Shown: positions 12,637-25,281 of the stretch, in pieces
Layout of the letters: every line of letters starts with the position of its first letter
Position numbering within the stretch: the stretch's first letter is position 1
NCBI RefSeq assembly: GCF_040712315.1
Contig: NC_134013.1
Location: forward strand, 79,490,001 to 79,554,000
DNA from: Castanea sativa
Lineage: Eukaryota; Streptophyta; Magnoliopsida; Fagales; Fagaceae
Direction of reading: 5' to 3'
DNA: 64,000 nt
Notes under the pieces: generated by a model
Told to the model about the DNA's origin: nothing
What the model saw: only the letters and a program-made list of their open reading frames with translations
Databases searched by the model: none
Program-made: the position numbers and the translations under genes

Positions 12637-14017
12637 AGCTACTATGCTCAGGAGCTAGTGAGAGAGCTTAATCTTATGGGCTTGTCTTCAGTTTGAGGGA
12701 ATGTATGGCAGACACAGAGGAAAGTGAGGCAGAGAAGGAGAACAAAGAATGGTCTAACAACGTTGTCTGTCTGGTTGTTTATTTATTTATTTTTTGTGAA
12801 ATGTCTGGTTGTTTATTGACTTTATTCATCGTACTCTACTCTTACATGTAATTATTTAATATACTAATATTTTGGGTGTAGTCAGCAATGACTTTGCTTT
12901 TGCCTAAATGTTTGGACTTCTCTGCAGTTGAGTTTCCTCAATATCAATTATCAAACGGCTGTTTCTTTTTCTTTGCTATATTTTATATTTAACAATCTTA
13001 CCCACATACAAAATAAATAAATAAAAGTTCACAACTTTTTGTTCAAGATTATTGAGTTAAAGAACTGTGATAAATATAATAAGAAGAATAAAGACAATAG
13101 CTTTCGCAACAAATTTCACAAAATTATTATTGATTTTCGTATAGATCTATTCTAGATTTTTATATGAGTATATTCATGATTTCATTATAAAAGATGACTC
13201 TCTTATTATCTTCCAGGCATTTTACCCTTCTTTTGTTTCGATTGCTCCAATTGTTTATGATATGTTGTCCTTTATGGATGAATTTCGTGGGGCTCATATC
13301 TGATATCTCCCATGTAGGTAAACAATACAATTGCTCAACTAATTTGTTAACTAAAAATGTTTTAATCATTGATGATTTTTTTTTTTGTTTGAATTGAAAA
13401 TAATCCTTATTTTCTAAAATAAGCTACAATTATTCAATATGGTGTAATAATTGTTTTTCATATTGAATAAAGTTTGATATATCCCTATATATAAAAAATT
13501 GTCAATTAAGATAATTGTAAAATTGATTAGGAATCAAATATCATTTTCATTGACACAGATATCACAATCTACTACTTCTATAATTGCAAAAATAAATAAA
13601 TAAAAAAAAAATTAAAGAAGACGAGTCATTCTTTTTTCTTATAATTTAGAAGCCAATACGGAATAAAAGTCTCATGCACAGTTTTGAATATGAAATTTGT
13701 CCTATACTTAGACTAATTAATTTATTAATAGGAGTATTATTCTTCCTTGGTTTTTTAGAGGAGAATTATTCTTCCTTGTTAGTTGGAGAGGCTGTGTAGA
13801 GTCTTGACACGTGTAGGCGTTCAATTGGAAGGGACACGATGTTGCGCAAAGCTTTTTACATGCAACAATGGATACAATTTAGTTGGAAGTTGAAGCGATC
13901 TATAATCTGTTGATCTGGCTCACCCAAAAGACTTTTCTGTGTTTGCTAATGCCTTGTATCTTTCATTGTTAATAAATCTAGTTCAGTGGTTCAGTTTCAG
14001 TTCAGATAATGATATTA
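12637..14017. other. Promoter side of the MFS gene and AT-rich spacer
   Basis: The first 150 bp should be the 5' leader and promoter of the minus-strand transporter. No unambiguous TATA box was picked. The remainder is AT-rich with short, non-protein-like open frames, for example around 13160-13400. Confidence 0.4.
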
Positions 14018-14413
14018 GAGCATCCACAGCAGTGGAGCTAAAAATTTAGCAATTTAACTCCACCAAAAGTTATTTTATCTATTTTACCTACACACATGCT
14101 GCAACAGTGGATCTATTTTAGCTTTCAATAAAATAAAATAATATAAACATCACAATAAAATAATATATCTACCATAATAAAATAATACATCTCACTACAA
14201 TAAAAATACCCCAATAAAAAGGTAATGTGAACACAAAATAAAAAATTAATTTTTTTTAGCTCTCATGAATAGTGCACATCTATATATAGATGTGTACTGT
14301 AGTAATGAGCTAAAAAAATATAGATTTAGCTCTACTGCTGCATGCTTCTTTTTGGTGTTTTGGTAGAGCTAAAATAGCTATATAGCTATTTAGCTCTACT
14401 ACTGCAAGTGCTT
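14018..14413. mobile_element. Tourist-like MITE (PIF/Harbinger type)
   Basis: The 396-bp element is flanked by TTA on both sides (14015-14017 and 14414-14416), the target duplication of PIF/Harbinger elements. The left end reads GAGCATCCACAGCAGTGGAG. The right end on the other strand reads AAGCACTTGCAGTAGTAGAG. Subterminal AGCTAAA repeats occur in both arms. The interior is AT-rich and non-coding. Confidence 0.8.
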
Positions 14414-15118
14414 TTAATAATGTTGAAATAATGATAAAGTAAATTTATTCATCTTTACCAACCTTTTGGATAGGTATATTTGAGCCTTGAGTCCAGACGT
14501 CTCGCTGGTACAAAAGCAAATAGGGAGAAATCATTCAACTTTAATGCCTATGAAGTAATGATTGTATTCCTCGACAATCACAATGCCGACCGTCTAATAA
14601 TTTTTTAAATATAGAAATTATAAATTAAAATATTTACTCTTTTTTTTTAAGAAAATAAAATATTCACTTTTTTAATATCAGTTCTTAGATTGGCTTCAAA
14701 AAAAAAAAAAAAAAAATTCTTAGATTAATAAAATTTTTAATCTTTTACTTTTTACCTTCTCAAGTCTTTTTTAACTTTTTTTTTTTTTTTTTTCTATACA
14801 TTTTCATGGTGCAATAGCATTGATCTAAATTTACTCCACAATCTCCAAGGGATGTGGTGTATTGGTCAAGCAAACTCTAGAATGAGTAGTAAAATTTGAT
14901 GGCTTAAGTTTGGGTTTGAGCAGCTGTGCGTGCATTCACTCTCTTAGGACCATTAGATTGGAAGAATTTAATTACTCCTTAAATTACTCGAGTACTTGCA
15001 GAAAATTCATTGCAGAAGGTCTATGTACTCTTAGGATTAGTAAGGATAAAGTCTTAGGCACCTAGTGCTAATATAAAAATAAATAAATAAAATCCACTCC
15101 ACGAAATCTACTGCAACA
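14414..15118. other. AT-rich spacer, possible SINE-like fragment
   Basis: Homopolymer A and T runs lie at about 14641-14795. From about 14845 to 15095 the text resembles a short retroelement (a GTGGTGTATTGGTCAAGC start, an A-rich AAATAAATAAAAT end), but no target duplication was found. No gene. Confidence 0.3.
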
Positions 15119-15535
15119 AAGGTATGGCCTTGGAAGGAAGGTTCAAACTTAACACCAATGGATCATTTTGGAAATCCAAGTCCTGCCAGAGGTGGATGGT
15201 AATTTGAGACAATGTGGGAGGAAATTAATTGGGTGATGAAATTTTCAAAACCTATAGGGTGAACACTACCAATGTGTTGGTTAAAGTTATGCATATTAAA
15301 AGATGGCTTGTTATTGGGGTTACCCAATTATTACGCATTGAACTAGATGCTAAATATGTTGTTAATCTTTTGAAAAGCAGTATTTATACCAAACTTTAAT
15401 GGAACCCCAATTCTTATTGACTACAAAAGATGGTTCCTGACAAAGATTATTGATCATATCTATCGTGAAACCAATCAGGTGCAAATGATTTAGGTAAACT
15501 TGAAGCTTCTCAATCTTTTTGTTTTGTTGTACATG
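15119..15535 (+). pseudogene. Decayed LINE RNase H-like fragment
   Basis: Shifting between frames, the translation gives FKLNTDGSF, then a GNPSPARGGW-like stretch, then ELDAKYVVNLL, then HIYRETNQ. This order matches the RNase H domain found at the C-terminus of plant LINE/non-LTR retrotransposons (NTDGS, GNPGPAGGGGVIR, ELDAKAVVDLL, HVYREANQCAD). Stops and at least two frameshifts interrupt it, and the final Cys-Ala-Asp motif is lost. It is a relic with no active function. No reverse transcriptase part is visible nearby. Confidence 0.6.
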
Positions 15536-15555
15536 TGGTCTGTCAGACCACATGT
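15531..15555. repeat. Perfect 25-bp inverted repeat
   Basis: ACATGTGGTCTG is followed by one T and then by its exact reverse complement. No T-run follows, so nothing points to a terminator. Confidence 0.85.
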
Positions 15556-16078
15556 GGTGGAAGCTGGAAAGAATGCTGGCATTTGATAAGACAAAGCTCT
15601 ATTGGAATAGACTGATTGATTTCGGAGATGCTTGTGATTTGAATGGTTCTAGAAAAATGAAAGGGATGATAGATAATATGAGGACGGGTTGGCAGATCTT
15701 AGCGGCAATAATACCATTTGTGCATCGCCATCCGTTGCCACTATCTGCGTCATTTCCTTCTCCTCAATGTGTACTACCATACTAATGATCATCACCATTG
15801 ACAACTCTCTCTCTCTCTCTCTCTCTCTCTACGCAAAATGTAGATCGTCCTTGGTCGCAATTTTGCTCTACTTTTTTCTGAAGGTTTTCCTTGTTTATGT
15901 GGGTTAGAAAAGTTTCTAAGTTTTCTACTTCCCAAATGATGTGTTATTTTTGAAAATTAATATATTGTCACTGCAATTTTTAAAAAATGAATTAGAAACT
16001 TTTAAAATTTTTTTTTGATATTTTTAATCAATTTTACTAACATATTTGAGAATGACAGTGTGCGTTTATATATATAGG
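15556..16078. other. Spacer with (CT)n microsatellite
   Basis: Contains a CT dinucleotide run at about 15804-15830. An 88-codon open frame crosses 15519-15785 but has no recognisable motif and starts inside the LINE relic. Confidence 0.35.
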
Positions 16079-16442
16079 GTGAATTATGTATTTAGTTCCT
16101 ATACTTTACATCATATTTCAATTTGATTCTTATTATTTCAATTATGTCAATTTAGTCCTTAATCTTTTAATGTATTAATTTAGTTTTTATCACTATCTTT
16201 TGGATAGCAATGAATGACATGACTAATGACCAAAATAAAAAAATTAGTTTTTGTTGACATGGTTATAAACTAATTTTTTATTTTGGCCGTTTATCAAGTC
16301 AACAATTTCCATATAGAAAATAACAGTAGAAACTAAATTGACATGACACTAAAAAATAAGGAACCAAATTAACACAATTGAAATGTTAAGAACAAAATTA
16401 AAATATAGTATAAATGATAGGAACTAAATACGTAGTTTAGCT
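16079..16442. mobile_element. Foldback MITE (about 365 bp)
   Basis: The left arm starts GTGAATTATGTATTTAGTTC. The right arm on the other strand reads ACTACGTATTTAGTTCCTAT. The arms are inverted copies over most of the element, meeting near 16250, where AAAATTAGTTTTTG faces AAACTAATTTTTTA. There is no coding capacity. Both flanks are TA repeats, so the insertion was probably into (TA)n and the target duplication cannot be measured. Confidence 0.7.
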
Positions 16443-19400
16443 ATATATATATATATATATATACACACACATATATATAAAGGATAATTAAGAGTAATTA
16501 TTATATATTCATAGAATATAGTAACATGATGCTTTCGCCTTTCATATTTATTATGAATCTTATTAATTAAATTTATAACAAGTGAAACATTTAATATTTT
16601 CCTCATATTTTATTCATTGATCTTTCTCATGTCAACTTTTTGTATCGTAACACCAATCGACCCATATATATTAAATTATTACTGTGGGATCATGTAGTTT
16701 CTTTTTTTCTTTTTTTTTTTATGGAAGGAATCTTTTGGTTTCTAATTAAGCGTGATTAGACGAGTTGATTGTGGTTTCTAATTAAGCGTGATTAGACCCA
16801 GTTGATTTAGGACCTTTCCATTGTGGGTCCTTCTGAATTGTATGAGAAATTTCCGCCCCATTTTAGTATTTTTACAGGACATTGAACCCCCACCCGTGAC
16901 CTAAACCTAATAATTCATTTAACTTAGGACCTACCGAGTACCGACCTGGTGGCTAGTACTACTTTATCAATTTGACCAGAAAAGGGAAGTGTCTTGGCAT
17001 AGAAATTTTCTTAGAAAGAACTCAAACAAAACAAGTCATCTGCCTTTGAGCCACGTTTTGAGTTTTGTTTTGTGGCTTATAAATGCCTTAATTGGAACCA
17101 CACATATAAGGATCCATAATGTATCTACTTTGAAATAGATGACTCAAAAGGGATCCTTATAAGTTAGTGTTATTGTTTACTATACAATGATGAACAATAC
17201 CTTAATTTACCTCTTGAATTTGTTTACTATACAATGATGAACATTACCTCTTGAATTTGTTTTTATATGACATATAATAGGGCTAGAAGGGTTTTTGGAT
17301 GAACTTAATTTTATTGGATTTTGTTTACAAATTGGAAAGATTCCCTCAATTTAAATTCTTGAATTTTTCTCCAATTTTAATTCAAATGTAAGATATGTAA
17401 TATTTAAAAAATAATAATTCCAATGGTATTAACAAAACCCAAGTAAACCAAGCAAAATCAAATAAATGCCACTTGTCTTACTACAAGAATTTTTAATAAT
17501 TTTTCAAAAGTATTATTGTCTTTATAAAGGGTATGAGATGTTATTAAAAAGTTATAAATAGACTAACAGCAAAAATGAATTGTTTATAAAAACAAAAAAC
17601 AAGAACAAAAAATATAAACTGTCATCTTAAACTAAAACAAACAAAGTTAAGCATCTTATAACTTTTTTTTTTGAGAAGGAAGCACCTTATAACTTGATTA
17701 AGTTATAAGACACCTCTTGCTATTTCTAATAAAAATGTCTAAGGTTTAAATCCTCCCACATTATTGAATTAAGAAATAAATAAATAAAAAGAATAAGTAG
17801 CTGCTAAAATAATTACTGTGCAATTTGACATCAATAAATGACTTGATGAGAAGAGAAGGTAGTCATTCTAGTAAACATTTTAACCCATATTTCATTATGG
17901 GTGCAAAATTGTGAAGTTATAGGTTATTCTGCTACCAAAAAAATTGATTTAAAATAAATTTAGTTTATGATGCAAAATGACACGGTACACTTTGCATGGA
18001 TTATAAATTTCCTCAAAAAAAAATGTAGGATTATAGTTATTTTGTTTGCTCTACAAAATAATTATAATTACATCTTTGTTATATATGTATTTACAATCGA
18101 GTAATCAAGCCCAATTTAGGGTATGTACTATGTATAATAGTTAACACTAGACTAATATTAAGGTTATAATACATGCACTGCATTACAATATGTTTTGGTC
18201 TCTTAAACCATAATATCTCTAAAATTGACAAATTACATATAAATTACTTATGGTATCACCATGTCAATTGTAAGGTGAATTGGGTAGTAAAAGGATATAT
18301 GAAAAAGGTACATATTCGATAGAATTTCCCCAATTGCAAATAATTGACCCTGCAAACTGAAAGGGATGGTCAATTTTTTTTTTTTTTTTTTGGAGGAGGT
18401 TAGGGTTCATTAGCTAGCTATTTCTTATTTCATGCGAGACATTGGGATTAGTTTGGTTTGTGCTTTTATAAACTTTATTTTTTCTTAAAATGTCTTTTAG
18501 ATGGAAATTTTTTTTCTTTTTGGTTAATTTCAGAATTAAAAATGTGTTCGGTATAATATTATTATATTACTCAAAAACAGTTTTTACAAAAAAAAAATTT
18601 AGCGACCAAAAATTGTTTTGCTTTCAAATGGAGATATTTTTGAAGGGCTAGGGGAAAAAAAAAAATCCAATTAGACATTTCAGGAACACAAAATGGGGAA
18701 CACATTGAAAATGAAATTTCAAGTACGCCACCAAAACTAAATCCATGTTACAAATTCATATTCATAACATTAGAACAGCATCAAAACTCATTCCAATTAT
18801 AGTATATTTTCTTTTTCTTAAAAGTAACTCGAATTCATGTTTGTTTTCCAATTTCTACTATGAGCTTTGTACCTGTCCAGCAGTCACTAGCCACTTCAAC
18901 AATGGATTTGGAATAATGGCCACCATTGTAAAAATACAACTACTATTTCATCTCCCTCTTCAATGTGGAAAATCGCAAATTTGACATCAAAAGATACCGC
19001 ACTATCTACTATAACAATAGGCATACTCATTTTGTACCCTAAAGGTATGGACTCAAGAGCAGGCATGCTTGTAGAAACTGTTCTCATATGGCATTGAGTG
19101 CCCGAGTGTGACAATGTCTACGACACCCCCAATGCCTTGAAGGAAATCACACGTGAATTTAAAAGTAAAAATAAGAAAAGTGACAAGAAGAAACTAAAAT
19201 GACTTTGAGTCTTGTGGCCACTGAATACTGATTTGTGTCTGTTTGATAATGCGGTTTCAATTGGCATTTCTTTAGTGTTGGAATTTAGGTGCTTCTTCTT
19301 GGAAATTTTCAGGCATGTGTGAAAGACAAATCAAGTAACTATAGCAAGTTCTTTCGCATTGGGCTCTAGAGACTTGTATTTGTTTTTATTTGATAGCTGT

Positions 19401-22243
19401 GTTTTTTTGGTGAAGAGCAATGTGTTTGGAAACAAAAGGAAAATAACCCACCAATGAAATTGAATTTGCTCTTCTTCCATCTGAGTAGATCGATAGACAC
19501 ATGATTGGACAATTCACATTTGTATACTTATACCATTTAACATTTGGTACGCCCAAGTTCTGTTTCAAAGTGATCACCTTTGCCTTAGAGAATTCCCAAT
19601 TCCAATATTCTTCTTTCCCTCAAAATTTTCAGCACCAAAACAGCAAGCACTATAACATTAAACCCAACAAAGAATTAACAGTTAACACAGAAAGATTTTT
19701 AAAATTTTAAAAAAAAAATACCAAGAAAACCCAAAACTAATTCTAAATCTAGCTTCCTTTTTAGCTCTTCAGTTTTTTTTTTATTAATTTCAATTAAGAT
19801 TGGATTTTTCTTGGATGAGGCTATTACCAAGAGTCAAGATTTGACTTCAAAGGGGGCAAAATTTATATTCACTATACATGTACATTGAAACACACACATA
19901 TGTTAGGTAGTTGTAAAGGATTTTTTTTTTTTTTGGCATAAATAAGTCATTTTCTGTTTTTTTTTTTTTTAAATTATTTTTTTAGTAAAAATTCCATTTA
20001 TGAATGAAAAGATTTTTAATAATTAAGTAGAGTAGTAGACACCAAATACAACTAACTTAATTTTGTGTTATTATATAATTATCTCAAAATTTTGGTTTAT
20101 TATAGAAAATTTTATGAAGTAAAATAATTATTACATAAACAATTTAAAGTTTTAATATTTTTTTCTATGCCACTTATGAGAGATAACAATAATTTTTTCC
20201 CCTTCAATTAAAACTCTAATTGTGTTCCTTAAAAAACAAAACAAAACAAAACAAAGCTCTAATTTCATTGTTCTCCTCGAATTTATTTTTCCTCCTATTG
20301 ATTTTGAATCTTAAATCATAGATAAAACATGAAAGATTTTCTTTCTTTTTTAAAAGGAGTTTGGCATAAGAAAGAATTTTGTTTTTAACTATAAGATGAT
20401 AAAATTATCATTTAATAGAAAAAGTTTTTATATTAGGATTGATAAGGATCCACATGGTGAAATCAAAGCTACTTGGCTATCATATGCATGACCAACCTAG
20501 CCAAAGCTACGTGGCTATTATTTTACTCTTAAGACTTAAGAGATGCAACTTTTTCTAACAAAAAGAAAGAGATGCAACTTTGAGATTCTCCTTACTTAAA
20601 ATTTAAAAGCTACCTTACTGTTTTTTTGGGGGCCCAAGGGGGGCAATTGCCTCTCTTGACCCCCCGACTCCACCTCTATCAAAAAATACGGCTTAGCTCT
20701 GATACACTAGTTTTCTAAAGCCAATGCAATACAAATAATTGTTTAATTTTTGTCATATCAATATATCACCCATGCCCTTTACATATAAAAGGAAAAGTTT
20801 TGTTTATTTCGGTTTGTGGATCAAGGGATCCTACTTATGCACGTGACAATCTTTCGTTAGGATATATTGTAGTGTACATTTGGGATTGAGTGAGGATCGA
20901 GGCTCCGAATGGGTTGCTCAGTTGATCTTGAATTTTGTGGAGCACAATTTAATTTTAAAGCTGTAGGTGGCGGTAGTTTAAAAAAAGGGATGGAATTCCA
21001 ATGAAATTGTCTGACTTTATTGAACATGTTACGATATTAGCAGTTAGAACTATCTGAGGTGTCACCTTCCTGTAATGAAGAAAATACCTCTCAGGACAAA
21101 GATACCTGCATAAATAAATCATCACAAAAATGTTTTTAAATCCAAACTCTCAGAGTTACATTAATAAGAGATGGCATACATTGACTAGTAAAATTGGTGA
21201 GTTTTTATAACGAGGGATGAGATGGTTAGAAAAATATCGATCGAATAAAAAATTAACTCATAATGTGTCTATTTGAATATAGTATTAAAGTGATGAAAAA
21301 TCTTGAGTCTCACGTAGAAAAGGAAAGAGATTATATGAGTTTATATACTCATGGACTGGATATTAAGTTGAGCTTAAGCATGTGTGGACTGAGCCTCTTA
21401 TGCATAATTATTATTCTCAAACATGATGTTTGTCAAAAAAAAAAAGACTATAATAATAATTTCTCATTCATATTCGTTGAGCACGAACCTTGAAGTGCTT
21501 ATTCTCAGAAACTGAGATTCTGGCAGGAATGATCCCTGCTTTCGAGCTTGATAGGAGTTGTTCTTGTTCCTCTTGGTCTTGCTCCAAGGCAGTTCGTGAA
21601 ATCACAATGGTGCTCGGTTCTGATTGCCCTCGAGTTGGGGTGGGTGTCCCATTGGGTCCAATCCTAGGGCTTGTGGGTCGATATTGACATGTGACTCAAG
21701 GGCCATTCGGGGCTCAACCGTGGGCCCACTAGGCCTAACTTTAACGATGGGCTTGCTCGGATTATATAATCTCTATATATACTGACATATGACTCAAGGG
21801 CCGTGACACCAGGGACCCGTCAACTAATTCTCTGCTAATCATTACTCGGAATATTAGAGAAAAGTTAATTTTACATATTTTTGTGTTTACAGGTTTTTGT
21901 GTTGATGGGCTTTTTTACATGTATTGTGTTTTCTCAAGGGTTTTCGATCAAAATCAAGCCCAACCATTTCGCCAGACATGATTACTACTAATTTTCTAGT
22001 TGGACCCTAGGATTTCACAAGCTCATCTCGTTGTGGTAGTGGTTACAGGCATTTTTTTTTACTTGCATGGATTCTTTTTATGCGGTCCAAATAAAGAAGG
22101 CCCATATAAATCATTATTGGGCCAGATTAAAATAACCAATGCCTATACATAAAGCAAAATTTTAATATTTGCAATAGAGGAACGAGTCTCGTGACCAGTA
22201 GAATCGCTAGATAACAGAACTCAATTGTTCGAATGCCTGGGTT
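16443..22243. other. Gene-poor AT-rich DNA
   Basis: About 5.8 kb without a supported gene. Short open frames (for example minus strand 19114-18896) lack known motifs. A GC-richer patch at about 21490-21830 with repeated GACTCAAGGGCC may be an old retroelement fragment, but I could not identify it. Several repeated phrases occur, such as TAATTAAGCGTGATTAGAC at about 16743 and 16778. Confidence 0.4.
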
Positions 22244-22718
22244 CTCGATAGCTAAACTAATAAAATCTCTAATAGTTGAATAAGAAATTTGAGATTCAAT
22301 TCATGTCTATACCAAAAATTGATTGGCATCTTAGTCTGATGATAAAGAGTTATCATCAAATACGGACCCTATAGGTTGAACTTCTCTCTTAAAAAAGAAA
22401 AAATAAATAAAAATTGATTGAATGCCCACCCAATTGAATATCTTGCGGGTGCAAAATATGTCAATAAGAAATTTGAGATTCAATCCATGCAAAAATTGAT
22501 AGCTAAATTAGTAAAACCTCTGATAGTTGAATAAGAAATCTAGGATTCAATCCATGCCTACACCAAAAACTGATTGGCGACTTGGTCTGATGATAAAGAG
22601 CTATCATCAAATGCGGACGCCATATGTTGAAATTCTCTCTTAAAAAAGAAAAAAATAAATAAAAATTGATTGAATGCCCACCCAATTGAATATCTTGCAG
22701 GTGCAAAATATGTCAATT
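22244..22718 (+). repeat. Tandemly duplicated tRNA-derived SINE plus 3' flank
   Basis: Two copies of the SINE family seen at 41555-41716 lie in direct order about 254 bp apart. Each starts GATAGCTAAA.TA.TAAAA and runs through GATTCAAT.CATG, TGATGATAAAGAG and CTCTCTTAAAAAAG. Each then continues into the same non-SINE flank (GCCCACCCAATTGAATATC ... ATATGTCAAT). The unit was therefore duplicated after insertion. A 35-bp partial SINE piece (22463-22497) joins the two. The box A and box B motifs are worn. Confidence 0.7.
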
Positions 22719-22730
22719 TCAAATGGTTTC

Positions 22731-22882
22731 GGGTCCGTTTGATATGTGTGTTTAAACAACAGTTTTTAAGATTAAAATGTTTTTTTGAAAATAGGTGTTG
22801 GTAAAAAATAGTGTGAAAATACTTGTAATACTATTTAAAAACTAAAAATTGTTGTTTGAATTCAGTTACCAAACACCATGTT
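22731..22882. mobile_element. Short MITE (about 150 bp)
   Basis: The left end GGTCCGTTTGATATGTGTG and the right end, which on the other strand reads GGTGTTTGGTAACTGAATTC, are related. Inside each, AAACAACA.TTTTTA is inverted. It resembles the hAT-like or PIF-like MITEs whose ends carry a GTTTGGTA core. No target duplication is fixed. Confidence 0.5.
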
Positions 22883-24901
22883 AATTTTAGCGGAACATAT
22901 GCCAGTTGTGGACACCAAGACCAAGTCCTTGCAAAGTGACTGATGCTCCAATATAGGGGGTCCAACAATCTCCCCATTAGATTTTTGCTAGTACAATCAA
23001 TATTCAGCTGTGCCTAAAAATAAATTATCCTCTGAGACCTGGTAGCTTGATGTCCTTATGCTATGGTTTTGAACTTGTCCGTATATTCATTTTATTTTAC
23101 TGCCTACACCTAAGTTAACAGAAAAAACAAAGAAGGGTACTACAGCACTAATAGCAGCGTCACTGTCCTGTCACTTCGGAGAATTCAATCGCTCTGGTTT
23201 CCTCTTGTGCAAAACAATAGTGTATGATTGATTCGTTTTTTTGATAAGCAACAAATTTTATTAACAAAAGAACAGAAACTGCAAACTAGAAACCAAAATA
23301 TTAGCTTGCTCAAAAGCTAATATGTATCACAAAAAACAGAAGGGGCAAAACCAAGAATAAAACCTGAGTACTTATTAGTCAAGCTATTGTTGAAAGTGAT
23401 GCAAAGATTTATATAGATGTTATTAATGGACTATTTATTGTATCTCCATGGAAGATCCAATTTAAATGAGCTCCTAGAGATGCAAATCATACACTATTAA
23501 TAGTGTATGATTAATAAGTATATTAATATCTTCCCGGAATAAAAGCCAAATTGCGCATATCATATTCTGTAGCATAGCTAAGCACCATGTACACACATAT
23601 TCCACTAAAGACTTCTAACTTAACAGTTAACACACCTTGTGTGTGTGGTCTCAGGTCAACTCAATTTATCATCATACTTTAAATCACAACAAATAAAATA
23701 GAATGAAACGAAACCCAAACAAGTCAGAAGCACAAAGAAACGTGGCAACTTCCGGAAAATTTTTTTTTTTCTTCTTGTTTGGCCATTGGCTTTATCTGAC
23801 TCAGGTTTATCTTAATTGTTATCCGCTTTTAATTCTTCCCTTCTCAAATTTCAATAGAATACACAAATACAATAATGCATACATATATTTTTTGAGAGTG
23901 AGTTTGAAAGTTTTGAATTACAACCTTAGTCACACTAAAGTTCTGCCCTAAAATTCCTCTAAATCACTTTCATTACATATTGACAAACATAATATAGTAC
24001 CAAACTTTTTTATAGTCTCATTGACAACTCACACAAAATTGTTTGTTTTGTTTGTACAAATCGATTTGACATAAAAGATAAAATATTAAAACCCAAGCTC
24101 TCATCTTATCCTTATCCTCTATATGGGAAAAATAAACAGTATCAACATCATCATCTCATCTAAACAAAACATCTCTCTCTATGTATATGTGTGTGTGAGA
24201 GAGGTTGGTACATGCACATGGGCTGTCACAAACTCAGCCCATAAGGCCAAGAGTTATACACCGGGGCCCACTATCTACACACATGGGACCCCACCTGAGC
24301 CACTCTTTTAAAACTTTTTCACATCATCCAAAGATTTTCAAGATTAGGTCAATTTTCTGACCGTTTCAACACTACTTTCTGACTCAGCTATGCAGAAATC
24401 TGACTCAAAACCACAATTTTGTTCTAATTTTGGAGCCAGGCCTAATTTCTATTCGATGGGTACTAGTACATGATACTGTGATGCTCACTTTAGAGTGTAA
24501 CTATGAAACAAATTAGGGAAGTTATTGTGCTATTGAACTTACTGGAAATTAGATACTAGAAGATCCCTCTTTATCACTATGGTAGATAATGTTAAAATAA
24601 CACGCAATGTGGACCTCCCCACCAGCTCAAGATAATATCACAGAAGGTACTGCTGTCACTTGGAATTACCATGCCTTGAGGGCCCCAACAATGTTAGCTT
24701 AAGCACCACAGGCCCAAAGAAATAAAAATAGAAGAAGCTAGCGAAAATCGTGTCTTGTTGTAATTGGTATATAATCAAAGTAGTGTGAACAGCAGATTCA
24801 CATGAAACTACTAGTGACAATGTTTTGATAACGACTGAGTATGTCTATCAACACAAAATTGTAAAAAATTAGTGAACTTAGTGTTGGTCTCATGAGAAAG
24901 A
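22883..24901. other. Gene-poor spacer
   Basis: AT-rich, with no gene recognised. A short frame at 24123-24311 crosses a (TG)n-type run and has no motif. Confidence 0.4.
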
Positions 24902-24954
<53 letters not shown>

Positions 24955-24999
24955 TCTAATATGCTAGTATGAGTCACCAGCCAGCAAAGATTTTTCCAC

Positions 25000-25038
<39 letters not shown>

Positions 25039-25080
25039 TCTAATATGCTAGTATGAGTCACCAGCCAGCAAAGATTTTTC
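24902..25080. repeat. (TA)n microsatellites with a duplicated 50-bp segment
   Basis: Two TA-dinucleotide tracts (24902-24951 and about 25004-25034) are each followed by the same unit, TTGGTCTAATATGCTAGTAT continuing to AAAGATTTTTCCAC. The block [(TA)n + 50 bp] is thus present twice in tandem and nearly identical. Open frames in this stretch are only translations of the simple repeat. Confidence 0.85.
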
Positions 25081-25281
25081 CACCTCCTCGAGTTAATGTG
25101 GAATGGGCTCCCACTTGTTACTTGTTAAGGTCATAGGCTTTCAAGGACCCCATGTTGTAATGCCACACAAATTGCTCTCCTATGAATCAGGACACTATCG
25201 CTTTCTTTCTTTGTAAATTGCAGTAAAACATACCATCTATCGTATTTCGTTATTTGTTGTGTCCAGTGAAAAGATTATTTG
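25081..25281. other. Short spacer left of the LTR element
   Basis: Non-coding. The 5 bp before the element is ATTTG. Confidence 0.4.

Noticed and set aside
14845..15095. Possible second SINE family
   Set aside because: Start and A-rich end look suggestive, but no target duplication or second copy was found in the window.
18896..19114. 72-codon minus-strand frame
   Set aside because: It has a protein-like feel but no motif, splice context or homologue that I can name.
19835..20690. Possible transposon bounded by AAAGGGGGCAAAAT and GGGGGCAATTGCC words
   Set aside because: The boundary similarity is short and no inverted or direct repeat structure or target duplication could be fixed.
24798..25061. 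87-codon minus-strand frame
   Set aside because: It is the translation of (TA)n repeats (alternating Tyr-Ile) and of the duplicated 50-bp segment.
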